Below, in pieces: positions 26,005 through 34,555 of a stretch of DNA of 56,260 nucleotides. Within the stretch, counting starts at the first letter, position 1. Each line of letters opens with the position of its first letter. Origin of the DNA: Candidatus Woesearchaeota archaeon CG10_big_fil_rev_8_21_14_0_10_32_9 (GTDB lineage Archaea; Nanobdellota; Nanobdellia; Woesearchaeales; 21-14-0-10-32-9); NCBI GenBank assembly GCA_002762915.1, contig PCYF01000001.1:1-56260 (forward strand). The letters are read 5' to 3'. The notes beneath the pieces were generated by a model, which saw only the letters and a list, made by a program, of their open reading frames with translations, did no database searches and was not told where the DNA came from. Made by a program: the position numbers and the translations under genes.

Positions 26005-26681
26005 TCTTCAAGTTCCTCAAGTCCTTCATCTACAATTTTGAAGAAGACTTCTTTTCCTTCCGGAAGCGATCTGTGTTTTCTTAGTATTGCCTTTTTTCCT
26101 TTACTAGTTTTTTGAAGTTCAATTAGACACTTACTTGCATATCTAAGCACGTCTCCTCCGACCATGTTTACTTTAGTTTTATCTTCAAAATCAGAATATA
26201 CTTGATTTGTTAGTATGACTGGTATGTTTAATTTCCTAGCTATTTGTATTAAATGAACTAGTTGTACTCCGAGTTCTCTATTTACTTTTTGTCCGTCCTT
26301 GGTTATTCCTATTTCAAGTCTATAAAGCATAGCTATGCTGTCTACAATAATTAAGCCTATTTTGCTTGATAAAATATTTTTCAGTTTATCGAATACTTTC
26401 TTTTGTTCGGCGAAATCCGTCGGCGTTAGAACTATAACATTATTTAGAATCTCTTCATAGTTATCTGTTAATTGTTTTATTCTACTAACAGAAAAAGACC
26501 CTTCTGTATCAATATATATTATTTTTTTTTCAAAATTATGCGTCAAACAAATAAGACAAAGATTAGTTTTTCCGCAGCCGGGAGGGCCGTATATGGTTGT
26601 AATGACTCCATTTTCATATCCTCCTTCCAACAACCAATCCATTGAGGAGGTTCCTGTACTTATTTTACTTTCCATGTGCAT
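26001..26681 (-). CDS. radB: RadA paralogue RadB
   Basis: A 226-residue RecA-fold protein without the N-terminal HhH domain, typical of RadB. Walker A is GPPGCGKT (32-39), Walker B is LIIVDSIAMLYR and the second-loop region is VILTNQVYSD. RadB is a recombination mediator that binds RadA and Hjc and has weak ATPase activity. It lies downstream of the 134-aa gene (36-bp gap) and overlaps the 2H phosphoesterase gene by 4 nt. Confidence 0.93.
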   Translation of the reverse strand: MHMESKISTGTSSMDWLLEGGYENGVITTIYGPPGCGKTNLCLICLTHNFEKKIIYIDTEGSFSVSRIKQLTDNYEEILNNVIVLTPTDFAEQKKVFDKLKNILSSKIGLIIVDSIAMLYRLEIGITKDGQKVNRELGVQLVHLIQIARKLNIPVILTNQVYSDFEDKTKVNMVGGDVLRYASKCLIELQKTSKGKKAILRKHRSLPEGKEVFFKIVDEGLEELEE

Positions 26682-26717
26682 TTTTATTAAGAAAGAAGCT
26701 TGTGCTTATATTGCTTT

Positions 26718-27122
26718 TTATTGCATTTCCGCAACAGACTCAAACAAGGTTTTTATTCCGGGTTTCAATGCTTCCTTGTCCGTTATTAAGTGGTGCATCT
26801 TCGGAGATATAGCCCAATGTTCAGATTTTTTTGTGTTGACAAAGGTTATTGTGCTTGAAGTATTCTTTAATGAGTCCCAATTTTTTATCAGCCAATCTAC
26901 GTTTTTTTTCTTATTCAAGGTACTTATCTTTTGTTCAGTTATATTCGCAGGGTTTATTTGTTCTAAATTTTCTTCACAGAGATGCTCTTCTTTTTTACCA
27001 TCTTTTTTAAGAATAAGTATTTTGTTGTTCAGACTATCATCAATTTTTTCTATTCGCTTATGCAGAGTGTCTTTATATTTTATGTAAGCAGAAGTCCATT
27101 CCTTTAAGGTCATTTCAGCCAT
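26718..27122 (-). CDS. Conserved hypothetical protein
   Basis: A 134-residue soluble, charged protein that I cannot place. It has an N-terminal helical stretch (LKEWTSAYIKYKDTLHKRIEKID), a middle Lys/Glu region, and a C-terminal part with SEHWAISPKMHHLITD. Its start overlaps the end of the upstream membrane-protein gene by 13 nt and radB follows, so all belong to one minus-strand transcription unit. A link to recombination is only contextual. Confidence 0.65.
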   Translation of the reverse strand: MAEMTLKEWTSAYIKYKDTLHKRIEKIDDSLNNKILILKKDGKKEEHLCEENLEQINPANITEQKISTLNKKKNVDWLIKNWDSLKNTSSTITFVNTKKSEHWAISPKMHHLITDKEALKPGIKTLFESVAEMQ

Positions 27123-27550
27123 GATTTCCCCTTTTTGTTGTGATGCTCACTTACCACAAGTACGTATGGGATTATAAAGCTTACTGTAAATGCCAAAGCC
27201 ATGTATACGGCCGAGGGGTGAGCAAGATTAAGATTCTTTGCAGCCAACTGAACAGCACCTATTATTGCAAAAAAATTCAGAAGTGAAGCTATAAGCACAG
27301 CCATCCAGATTTCTGCATGATGGTGATGGTTTGTTAAATGATCTAAGTCTTTTGCAAAATATCCTATAAATAATCCAAAAACTAAACCGACGCTGATTAA
27401 AAGAGAATATACTATTATTTGATTTGCCAACAGAATTAATGGTGTTAAAAGAAATGCTAATCCTGTTACAAAAAGAAGTAAGAGTAAAATTAAAACATAA
27501 TAGTTTGTTTTTTGAATTAATTTGTTCGTTCTTGTTTGTTTTGGATTCAT
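27110..27550 (-). CDS. Four-helix membrane protein, function unknown
   Basis: A 146-residue protein with four predicted membrane segments (about 18-38, 42-66, 82-104 and 112-134). A cytosolic or external His-rich turn, HLTNHHHHAEIW, sits between TM2 and TM3 and could bind metal. Another HH lies near the C-terminus before a basic tail (KKGKSWLK). It heads the minus-strand unit with the hypothetical gene and radB. I do not recognise the family. Confidence 0.65.
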   Translation of the reverse strand: MNPKQTRTNKLIQKTNYYVLILLLLLFVTGLAFLLTPLILLANQIIVYSLLISVGLVFGLFIGYFAKDLDHLTNHHHHAEIWMAVLIASLLNFFAIIGAVQLAAKNLNLAHPSAVYMALAFTVSFIIPYVLVVSEHHNKKGKSWLK

Positions 27551-27635
27551 ATCTTTTTTCTAGTGCGTTTTATATTTAAATTTTGTTTATTGGTTTTATT
27601 GAAATATTTATATAATTGGACTTCATTCTTGTATT

Positions 27636-28694
27636 ATGGTTCAAGAATTATCTGCGGTTGATGTACATTTTCTTTCTAAGGAGTTTAAATCTTTAATTTC
27701 CGCTAAAATAGAAAAAATATACCAGGTTGAAAACACCATATATTTTCGATTTTATTCTAAATCTGGTAAAGTAACACTTAAAGCAGTTATTCCTGGCTTT
27801 TTATCCTTTTCTAAGGAAGATTTTGATGCGCCTGATTTTCCGCCCGCATTTTGTGCTCTACTTAGAAAACATCTTTCTGGTGCGTTTGTTAGAGATGTGT
27901 ATCAACAGGGATTTGAAAGAATTTTGGTTTTTGACATTTCTTCTAAAGAATTAGAATTTCTTTTAATTTTCGAATTATTTAAACCTGGAAATGTTGTTCT
28001 TGTTAAAAAACCAAATACAATATTGGATTCTTTCTTAAGGAAACGGTTTAAAGACAGACTTATTGCTCCAAAGAAAGATTATTTTTTCCCTCCTTCACAG
28101 GCAGATTTTAATGTCTTATCTGAAAAAGAGTTTTTTACTTTAGTATCAGAATCAGATAGATCTCTTGTTAAAACATTGGCAAGTCTTGGTTTGGGAGGTC
28201 TTTGGGCGGAAGAGGTTTTAACTAGAGTGAAAATTAGCAAAACCGCTAAAGTAACTATTGAAGAGGCTTCTTTAATTATGAGAGCATTAAGAAATTTGTT
28301 GAGCGAACAGACGTCGCCTTATTTGGTTGAAAGCAGAGTGTTTCCTGTTAAAATGGATTCATTACAAGGAAAATCCTTGGCCTGTTCTTTTTCTGAAGCA
28401 TTAGACAGACATGGTGAAGAAAAAGTAACAACCATTTTAGAGAAAAAGAGTAAATATATTTCATTGATTGAAATTCAAGAAAAAAGATTGCTAGAACTAG
28501 AAAAAGAAATTGTTGACAATCAAGCAAAAGGAGATTTTATTTACCAAAATTATGGTTCATTTAGCGAATTGTTAAAGAAGATTAAGGAACTTCGTACCTC
28601 TAATTCTTTGGATGAACTTGAAGAGTTATTAAAGAAAAATAGTAAATTTAAAGAATTAAATAAAAAAGAAAAGAAAATAGTGTTGGAATTCTAG
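27636..28694 (+). CDS. NFACT-N domain protein (RqcH/NEMF-like) lacking NFACT-R
   Basis: A 352-residue protein that matches the N-terminal half of archaeal NFACT proteins (RqcH/Rqc2/NEMF family), which bind peptidyl-tRNA on split large subunits. The start ELSAVDVHFLSKEF, then FPPAFCALLRKHL (about 68-80) and QQGFERILVFD (90-100) are typical; the family's usual D-R pair is E94-R95 here. A helix-hairpin-helix region and coiled coil follow. The protein stops at KIVLEF, where the NFACT-R domain would normally begin; full-length archaeal proteins are about 600-700 residues. A TATA box lies about 26 nt upstream. No frameshifted continuation is visible. Confidence 0.85.
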   Translation: MVQELSAVDVHFLSKEFKSLISAKIEKIYQVENTIYFRFYSKSGKVTLKAVIPGFLSFSKEDFDAPDFPPAFCALLRKHLSGAFVRDVYQQGFERILVFDISSKELEFLLIFELFKPGNVVLVKKPNTILDSFLRKRFKDRLIAPKKDYFFPPSQADFNVLSEKEFFTLVSESDRSLVKTLASLGLGGLWAEEVLTRVKISKTAKVTIEEASLIMRALRNLLSEQTSPYLVESRVFPVKMDSLQGKSLACSFSEALDRHGEEKVTTILEKKSKYISLIEIQEKRLLELEKEIVDNQAKGDFIYQNYGSFSELLKKIKELRTSNSLDELEELLKKNSKFKELNKKEKKIVLEF

Positions 28695-28873
28695 ATTACG
28701 TCGCCTAATGCTACGGTGTCGTTTTCATCCATTATTCCTTGTGTCGTTTCGGTCATTGCTGCAGTTTCGTTTAATGTTTCGTTATCTGTTTCGTTATCTG
28801 TTGTTCCTGCGCTACAACCACTAACTACTACCAAAATTAACACCAGAATTAGTATTAGTCCTAATATTTTCAT
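28691..28873 (-). CDS. Small secreted lipoprotein
   Basis: A 60-residue protein with a hydrophobic signal (ILGLILILVLILVVV) and a lipobox-like VVSGC, so Cys20 is probably lipid-anchored. The mature part is short, acidic and Thr/Asn-rich, with several NET sequons (N-x-T) that AglB could glycosylate. Its ATG overlaps the stop of the upstream secreted coiled-coil gene (ATGA), so the pair is translationally coupled. Confidence 0.75.
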   Translation of the reverse strand: MKILGLILILVLILVVVSGCSAGTTDNETDNETLNETAAMTETTQGIMDENDTVALGDVI

Positions 28874-30051
28874 TGTCCGTTGCCTCCATTTCCTGGTAAG
28901 TTATATCCATTATAACCCGCAGGTCTTTGTCCATTTCCATTACCATTGAAAGACATAGCCATTGCTCTGCTTCGTGCATCTCCTACAACATCTTGTCTTA
29001 TTTGCTGTCTCTTTTGTTCTTCAAAGAATTTTAGTCTTTCTTTTATGCTTTCTCTTTGATTTGATATTATTTCTTTGGTAAGTTCTATTTCTTTTTTCTT
29101 AGCTTCGTTTATTAGTTCAATTCTTTGTTTTCTTTCTTCAAATGCTTTCTCTTGCAATTTTATTTTCACTTCAGCTTTTTGTTCCTGGTTTAAAGAATTG
29201 TATTCTGTTCTAATCTTTGCTTTTATCTGTGCAGGGTCTATTTCTCCAGCTTTGATTTTTTGAACAAGTGCTTGATTATTCATACCCATTCTTTCCATTG
29301 CTTTCTGAGTTACTTCTGCATTGTGTTCTTTTAATTGTAGTTTTATTTGTTTTTCAATCATCTCTGCTGCTTTCTTTTCTATTTCTAGGAATCTTAGTCT
29401 AAGCTTTAACTTATCTTCTTCAGAAAGTATTTTATTCGATTCTTCTCTGAATGCTGAAGTTAATTCTTGTCCTTGTTTTTTCCAAGAAATGAATTGATCT
29501 ATGTTAGTTTGTGCTTCATATTGCGAAGGATCGTATGCTTTTACTTCTTCTGCTAAGGATGTTACACTATCCATGATTTCTTTTAATGTAGATACGTCTT
29601 CATCAGGGTAGGTTGTTGTTATATAGTTCATTACAGCATTTGCTTTTGCAAAGTTTACTCTTGCAGCTCTCTCCAGCTGAAGCATTCTTACTTTTGCGCC
29701 TGTGAACTCATTCATTACTCTTAGTTCTCTTGTTGTATCATCTGAAATAAGTGCTAAATCTTCTTCTGAAGCGCCTTCTATTTCTGTTTCGTATGTTTCT
29801 TCATAATCTGCTTCTGTTGATTCAACATATACTTCAGCAGTTAGGGTATCGTCTTGATCCTCAAGAGTAGTTATGTCTTCAATCACAACAAAGTCTTCGG
29901 TTTCTAGTTCATCTTCAATTTCGATTTCTTCTTCATCTTCGATTTCAGTTGTGTCTTCAGGTTCTTCAGTATCATTATCTTCTGCTAGTGCAAAAGAGAC
30001 TGTAGAAATCATGAAAACAAGCAACATTAATATTGCTAAAATTTTTTTCAT
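28870..30051 (-). CDS. Exported acidic/coiled-coil protein
   Basis: A 393-residue secreted protein with a signal peptide (KKILAILMLLVFMISTVSFALA, cleaved near residue 23). About 24-100 is extremely Asp/Glu/Thr-rich; 110-350 is a long charged helical, coiled-coil region (LRLRFLEIEKKAAEMIEKQ and similar); the tail is Gly/Asn-rich (NGNGNGQRP, NGGNGQ). No enzyme motif is present. It probably works as a surface or cell-wall fibre with the coupled lipoprotein. A TATA box (TTTATAAA, about 30092-30099) and GAGGTG precede the start. Confidence 0.75.
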   Translation of the reverse strand: MKKILAILMLLVFMISTVSFALAEDNDTEEPEDTTEIEDEEEIEIEDELETEDFVVIEDITTLEDQDDTLTAEVYVESTEADYEETYETEIEGASEEDLALISDDTTRELRVMNEFTGAKVRMLQLERAARVNFAKANAVMNYITTTYPDEDVSTLKEIMDSVTSLAEEVKAYDPSQYEAQTNIDQFISWKKQGQELTSAFREESNKILSEEDKLKLRLRFLEIEKKAAEMIEKQIKLQLKEHNAEVTQKAMERMGMNNQALVQKIKAGEIDPAQIKAKIRTEYNSLNQEQKAEVKIKLQEKAFEERKQRIELINEAKKKEIELTKEIISNQRESIKERLKFFEEQKRQQIRQDVVGDARSRAMAMSFNGNGNGQRPAGYNGYNLPGNGGNGQ

Positions 30052-30151
30052 TAATTTACACCTCTATGATTTTATCTATTTTCGTAAAGCTATCTTTATA
30101 AACTTTTCTTCTATGACTAAATTTTTATACTAAGTTGTTTTCTCTTATTGT

Positions 30152-31042
30152 ATGAATTTTTTAAAAAGGTATTCTGCGTTAGGGGGTTCATTTAATCCAA
30201 AAGATGTTGTTATAAAAAAATCATTAAGGGTTAATACTTTAAAAATTCAGTCGCAGGAACTAATTAAACGGTTCAAAAAGAAAAAAATTGTTTTAGAGAA
30301 GATTCCATTTCTAAAACAAGGTTACAATTATGAGTCTGAATTTTCATTAGGAAGCACTCCTGAATATTTGCAAGGGTTTTATTATTTACAAGAGGCTGCG
30401 AGTCAAGTGCCTGTTCAAGTTCTTAATCCTTCTGAAAAAGATTTAGTTTTAGATATGGCTGCTAGTCCTGGAAGCAAAACTACTCAAATTTCCCAATTTA
30501 TGAATAATAAGGGTGCAGTTATTGCTTTAGATACTGATCATAAGCGTCTTAGAAGTTTAATTAATAATTTAGAACGTCTTTCAATAAAGAATGTGTTGGT
30601 TTACAAGAAGGATGCGAGATTTATTAGAGATTTTAATTTGAAGTTTGATAAAATTTTACTTGATGCACCCTGTTCTGGAAATTTTTGTGTTGAGCCCAAT
30701 TATTTTTCTAAACGTTCTTTGCTCGATATTCAGCAAAGATCAAGATTACAGAAAGAATTGTTGCATGCAGGTTTAGATGTATTAAAGGAATCAGGTGTTC
30801 TTGTTTATAGTACTTGCTCATTGGAGCCAGAAGAAAATGAGTTAGTTGTTGATCAAATTCTTAAGGAAAGAGAGGATGTTATTTTAGAGTCGACAGATTT
30901 ATCTGTTGGTGTTGAGGGGGTTACAATTGTCTTCGGAGAAGAATTAGATCCTTCTTTGAAGAACACGAGAAGATTCTGGCCACACAAAACTGGAACAGAA
31001 GGTTTTTATATTGCAAAATTCAGAAAGATAAATAATGATTAA
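30152..31042 (+). CDS. NSUN/RsmB-type m5C RNA methyltransferase
   Basis: A 296-residue NOL1/NOP2/Sun-family enzyme that makes 5-methylcytosine in tRNA or rRNA. Motif I is DMAASPGSKTTQ (101-112). The two catalytic cysteines are C174 in DAPCSG and C222 in STCS. The N-terminal substrate region with YYLQEAASQVP is also typical. No separate PUA domain is attached. A TATA-like TTTTTATA lies about 26 nt upstream, indicating a leaderless mRNA. The exact substrate cannot be read from sequence. Confidence 0.94.
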   Translation: MNFLKRYSALGGSFNPKDVVIKKSLRVNTLKIQSQELIKRFKKKKIVLEKIPFLKQGYNYESEFSLGSTPEYLQGFYYLQEAASQVPVQVLNPSEKDLVLDMAASPGSKTTQISQFMNNKGAVIALDTDHKRLRSLINNLERLSIKNVLVYKKDARFIRDFNLKFDKILLDAPCSGNFCVEPNYFSKRSLLDIQQRSRLQKELLHAGLDVLKESGVLVYSTCSLEPEENELVVDQILKEREDVILESTDLSVGVEGVTIVFGEELDPSLKNTRRFWPHKTGTEGFYIAKFRKINND

Positions 31043-31523
31043 AATTTTTGCGTTCATCATTAGTTTGTTAGGGTCAATAATTGTATATCTTTTAGCTTCT
31101 TATTTCTTATTGGATCAGATTAACTTTTTCAGGGCCATTTTAGGTTTGATTGTTTTAATAATACTTATAGTTATTTTGAGAACTATTTTTACTAAGGAAA
31201 GACCTGATGCACATTTGATTAAAAAAAGATTTAGTCATTTGTCTCATGCAAAATTAAGCTTTATTACTCACAAATTAGAGGAACTTAATAAAAGAAAATT
31301 TGCCAGCGGCCACGTTGCAAGGGTTCTTCTCTTTGGACTTATTTATTATTCAATGGTTCCAGAATTTTATTATTTAATTGGAATTATTTTAGTATCCATC
31401 ATTGTAGGGTTCTCGAGAGTTATTTTGAAAAAGCACACTAAAGTAGACATACTTTTCGGTTTAATTGTCGGAGTTGTTTCATTTTTCTTATCAGAATACA
31501 TAAGTTTACTGATTTTTTCCTAA
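31035..31523 (+). CDS. PAP2-family membrane phosphatase
   Basis: A 162-residue integral membrane protein with the three PAP2 motifs: RTIFTKERP (K-x6-RP with Arg for Lys), FASGH (PSGH-type), and SRVILKKHTKVD (S-R-x5-H-x3-D). PAP2 enzymes remove phosphate from lipid phosphates or polyprenyl pyrophosphate, and could recycle the glycan carrier used by the AglB pathway. Four to five hydrophobic helices are visible. It overlaps the preceding methyltransferase gene by 8 nt. Confidence 0.82.
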   Translation: MIKIFAFIISLLGSIIVYLLASYFLLDQINFFRAILGLIVLIILIVILRTIFTKERPDAHLIKKRFSHLSHAKLSFITHKLEELNKRKFASGHVARVLLFGLIYYSMVPEFYYLIGIILVSIIVGFSRVILKKHTKVDILFGLIVGVVSFFLSEYISLLIFS

Positions 31524-31588
31524 ATTTTCCGCTTTTTCTATAGTTATTGATTTTAATTAAATAAAATTTTTAGTTTTTGGTGATATAA

Positions 31589-31792
31589 ATGGGTTTAACC
31601 AATAAGAAAGAAGAACAACTAAGGCAGATGCCGGTGATAACATCTAGAGTGGCTAGAAGCAAGGATGGAAAATTCTTGATTCATAAGACCGAGATTGTGA
31701 CTATTCGTCCTATGGCCTATTATGAGGCTGTTTTAAACAATAGTCAAGATGTTCAGCAAGAATTGGATCAGGAAATCTTTCAAGAGAATTAA
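31589..31792 (+). CDS. Small conserved hypothetical protein
   Basis: A 67-residue basic-then-acidic protein with VARSKDGKFLIHKTEIVTIRP in the middle, which looks like a small beta-sheet. A good GGTGAT ribosome site precedes the ATG. No family recognised. It converges on the 5S rRNA gene. Confidence 0.65.
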   Translation: MGLTNKKEEQLRQMPVITSRVARSKDGKFLIHKTEIVTIRPMAYYEAVLNNSQDVQQELDQEIFQEN

Positions 31793-31840
31793 GATTAACT
31801 ATTTTTTATTTTTTTTAAGTATTTTTTAGAAAAATAAGGA

Positions 31841-31953
31841 GGACAGCTTTTCGGCCTTCCCGCCCATGAAGGCAGTACTTCTCCGAAACGCGGGCGCGCT
31901 TGACTTCTGTGTTCGAAATGGGAACAGGTAGGACCACGCCGCTTTGACCGTCC
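31841..31953 (-). rRNA. rrf: 5S ribosomal RNA (isolated gene)
   Basis: About 113 nt on the minus strand. The ends pair as helix I: GGACGGT at the 5' end (31953-31947) with GCTGTCC at the 3' end (31847-31841), with G-U wobbles. Inside are the universal CGAACACAGAAGTCAAGC segment of helix III/loop C and GAGAAGTACTG of loop E. A TATA box lies 27 nt upstream and T-rich sequence follows the 3' end. No 16S or 23S gene is in this window, so the gene is unlinked from the rRNA operon. Ends are set by pairing and may be off by 1-3 nt. Confidence 0.93.
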
Positions 31954-31976
31954 AAATAAACAGGAAAGAAATTTGA

Positions 31977-31984
31977 TTTATAAA
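31977..31984 (-). promoter_or_regulatory. TATA box of the 5S rRNA gene
   Basis: A palindromic TTTATAAA, followed on the plus strand by GG (so a CC precedes it on the minus strand), is centred about 27 nt upstream of the 5S 5' end. Confidence 0.7.
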
Positions 31985-32102
31985 GGTTTCCATAATTTTT
32001 AGCGAATTTAAGCGATAAATATAAATAGCATTTCCGAAGAGGCACAGTGGGCGGGAGTGAATTTGAATAATCTGCTCGAGGTTAATATTTCCAAAAATTA
32101 AA

Positions 32103-32753
32103 ATGTTCAAAACAGAAAAATATTACGTACTTAAACACTGCCCTAAGGTTAAATCTATTTTAGAAATAGGTTTCGGGGATGGGAATTTATCTTATAATTT
32201 AGCTAAAAAATACCCTGCAGTGCACATTACTGCTATAGATGGAGACAAAGAGTATTATGCACTTGCTAATAAGATTAATTCTCATAAAAGAATAATTTAT
32301 GTTTGCTCTAATTTTGAAAATTTTAAAAGTAAAAATGTTTTTGATGTAATTATTGCGTCAGAAGTAATTGAACATTTATCTAATATAGATGCGTTCATGA
32401 AATTTATATCTAAGCATTCACATAAAGGAACTATTTTGATTCTTACTAGTGATAATGCACATTATCTGGGTTTTTTACTTGAATCTTTCAAGTCTATGTT
32501 TATAAAGAAATTTAATCTTTATATTTGGAGAAATCAGGCAGGAAAGTATTATTCTTGGAATAAACATTATTATAATTGGACAATAAATACTTTGGGCACA
32601 ATTCTTCATATGTATAATTTTACGCCTTTTCAGTATTATTATAGTCAACACGGTTTTGTGAAAGGAATACTAAATTTTTTATTAGACTTTGTATCCTTTT
32701 TTGTTCCTTTTTTTAGGAGAAAAATAGTCATCTTTGGGATTCAAAAAAAGTAA
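32103..32753 (+). CDS. SAM-dependent methyltransferase
   Basis: A 216-residue class I methyltransferase. Motif I is ILEIGFGDGNLSYNLA (about 20-35), the acidic motif II is ITAIDGD, and IASEVIEHL (about 87-95) is typical of UbiE/type-11 enzymes. The C-terminal 100 residues are aromatic and Tyr-rich (YYSWNKHYYNW), probably binding the substrate. It lies at the left edge of the surface-glycan region, so a sugar or lipid substrate is likely but unproven. No strong ribosome site. Confidence 0.82.
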   Translation: MFKTEKYYVLKHCPKVKSILEIGFGDGNLSYNLAKKYPAVHITAIDGDKEYYALANKINSHKRIIYVCSNFENFKSKNVFDVIIASEVIEHLSNIDAFMKFISKHSHKGTILILTSDNAHYLGFLLESFKSMFIKKFNLYIWRNQAGKYYSWNKHYYNWTINTLGTILHMYNFTPFQYYYSQHGFVKGILNFLLDFVSFFVPFFRRKIVIFGIQKK

Positions 32754-33043
32754 TTTTTTATGCCTAAAAAATGAGGTAAGATTAATTACACGATTTATAA
32801 TATCTCTTTTTTGTTTACTCTGAAACAGCGCGTATTTTATCTGCGCTGAAAATTTGTTTTAGTATGTAGTAGAAACAAAAAATGCTAAATTTTTGAATTT
32901 GTTTCTAATGGGTGCTGCGTTATATGTGTCTCTCAAGAAATTATTTTTAAAGTGTCAACTATTTATTTTCTATATGGAAAATAAGTATTTTTTCTCAAAT
33001 AGTATTGCAAAACGTTTAAATAATTTCAAATATACTTTAGTGC
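32754..33043. other. Intergenic region with two inverted repeats and the flippase promoter
   Basis: This 290-bp gap holds a 6-bp perfect stem CAGCGC/GCGCTG with an 11-nt loop (32826-32848), a 9-bp perfect inverted repeat AGAAACAAA/TTTGTTTCT (32871-32879 and 32898-32906), and the TATA box TTTAAATA (33015-33022) of the next gene, about 25 nt from its GTG. The stems may be terminators or an unrecognised RNA. Confidence 0.45.
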
Positions 33044-34555
33044 GTGGTAGATTATACTAAAAGGGGGCTTCAAAGTTTTTTAGCGCTATTTGTACTTTCA
33101 GTTTTAGGTGTAGGAGTAGGATATATTTTCAGATTTGTTCTTGCAAGAAACTTATCCGTACAAGACTATGGCATATTTTATGCAGCATATGCATTGCTCT
33201 CAGTTCCATTTTTGTTTAGAGACTTAGGTTTAGGACAAGCTCTAACAAAATTTGTTCCGGAATTCTTGCACAGAAATGAAATGAGCTCTCTACGTTTTGT
33301 CATATTCTATTCATTCAAGTGGACAATTTTTTTCTCATCGCTCGTGGCAATCTTCACAATTTTACTATCGAATACAATTTCCACAGAATACTTAAATTTT
33401 AAAAGTGTTTACTTCTTTGTTATTCTGCTTGTATTAGTTTTCTTTTTACAATGTGTAGAAGGATTTTTATTGTACCTTTTTATTTCATTTCAAAAACACA
33501 CACATTATGCAGTCTATCAGTTTCTTAAACAATTATTTTTAACAATATTCGTTGTAATATTATTCTATTTTGTAGAAAAAAACCTAAATTTGGTGGCAAC
33601 AGCATACGTTGCAACAAGTTTACTGATGTTGTTCGTTTTTACAGCGATATTAAAATATAAAGTAATTCCGAATACAAAAAAAATTAAATCAATTTCTGAT
33701 TTAAAAAAAACAAAAATAAAAAAAGATCTTTGGAAATTTGGTTTTTCAGTTATGTTCATTTCAATAGGCGGTCTTCTCTTACAATATTCAGATACAATAA
33801 TGTTAACTTTTTTTAAATCGACAACAGAAACAGGCATTTACAACGCAGCAGTACCAATATCTAATCTGTTATTATTTCTAGGCATCTCTTTATCATTAGT
33901 TTTAGTGCCTATGATATCTGAGTTATACTCTAAAAAACTCTTTTCACACATAAATCAAGCAATAACTTTAATTTATAAATATTCCTTGCTAATTATACTT
34001 CCAATAGGTCTTGCAATGTTTGTTTACTCAGAATTAATCCTGAGTCTTTTTTTTGGACAAGAATACATACCTGCAGCAAATGCTCTTAAATTTTTAGTCT
34101 TTGGAGCAATGTTCTTTGTTATTGCTCAAACTAATTTCAGTATTTTATCAGGTTCAGGAAAACCTCAAATTGTTGCAAAATATGTATTAATCGGAGCATC
34201 ATCTAATATACTTTTAAACTTTTTACTAATACCTCCTTTAGGAATTCTCGGGGCAGCAATAACTACCATGCTGGGATATTTGCTTATGCTGGTTTTGAGC
34301 ACCAAACACTTAAGAAAACTGTTCAAATTCAAGTTCCCACTTGCGCAATTGGTAAAAAGCATATTCCTATCAATTTTATTCATATTATTAGTGAATTTAT
34401 TAAAAAAAATAATTGTTATGAATCCATATATTGAAGCAATTATTGTATTGTGTATTTCGGGAGCAATTTATTTAGTTGTTGCGTATTTGCTAAAATTAAT
34501 AGATTTTAAAGAGATAAAAGAACTAATTTCTAAAGTGGTGGCCAAAAATGAATAG
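33044..34555 (+). CDS. Polysaccharide flippase (Wzx/MOP superfamily)
   Basis: A 503-residue membrane protein with about 14 hydrophobic helices and MOP/Wzx-type features: N-terminal YIFRFVLARNLSVQDYGIFYA, LFFGQEYIPAANALKFL, and SILSGSGKPQIVAKYV in the second half. Such proteins flip lipid-linked oligosaccharides across the membrane. The GTG start lies at the predicted transcription start, so the mRNA is probably leaderless. It leads a five-gene plus-strand unit with overlapping genes, likely making or exporting a surface glycan separate from the AglB unit. Confidence 0.9.
   Translation: MVDYTKRGLQSFLALFVLSVLGVGVGYIFRFVLARNLSVQDYGIFYAAYALLSVPFLFRDLGLGQALTKFVPEFLHRNEMSSLRFVIFYSFKWTIFFSSLVAIFTILLSNTISTEYLNFKSVYFFVILLVLVFFLQCVEGFLLYLFISFQKHTHYAVYQFLKQLFLTIFVVILFYFVEKNLNLVATAYVATSLLMLFVFTAILKYKVIPNTKKIKSISDLKKTKIKKDLWKFGFSVMFISIGGLLLQYSDTIMLTFFKSTTETGIYNAAVPISNLLLFLGISLSLVLVPMISELYSKKLFSHINQAITLIYKYSLLIILPIGLAMFVYSELILSLFFGQEYIPAANALKFLVFGAMFFVIAQTNFSILSGSGKPQIVAKYVLIGASSNILLNFLLIPPLGILGAAITTMLGYLLMLVLSTKHLRKLFKFKFPLAQLVKSIFLSILFILLVNLLKKIIVMNPYIEAIIVLCISGAIYLVVAYLLKLIDFKEIKELISKVVAKNE

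Noticed and set aside
27289..27345. His-rich HHHH stretch as a purification-tag-like artefact
   Set aside because: It lies inside a normal loop of a four-TM protein with typical composition for the genome.
31815..32110. Two minus-strand reading frames over the 5S region
   Set aside because: The DNA is clearly the 5S rRNA gene and its promoter; the frames are shadows.
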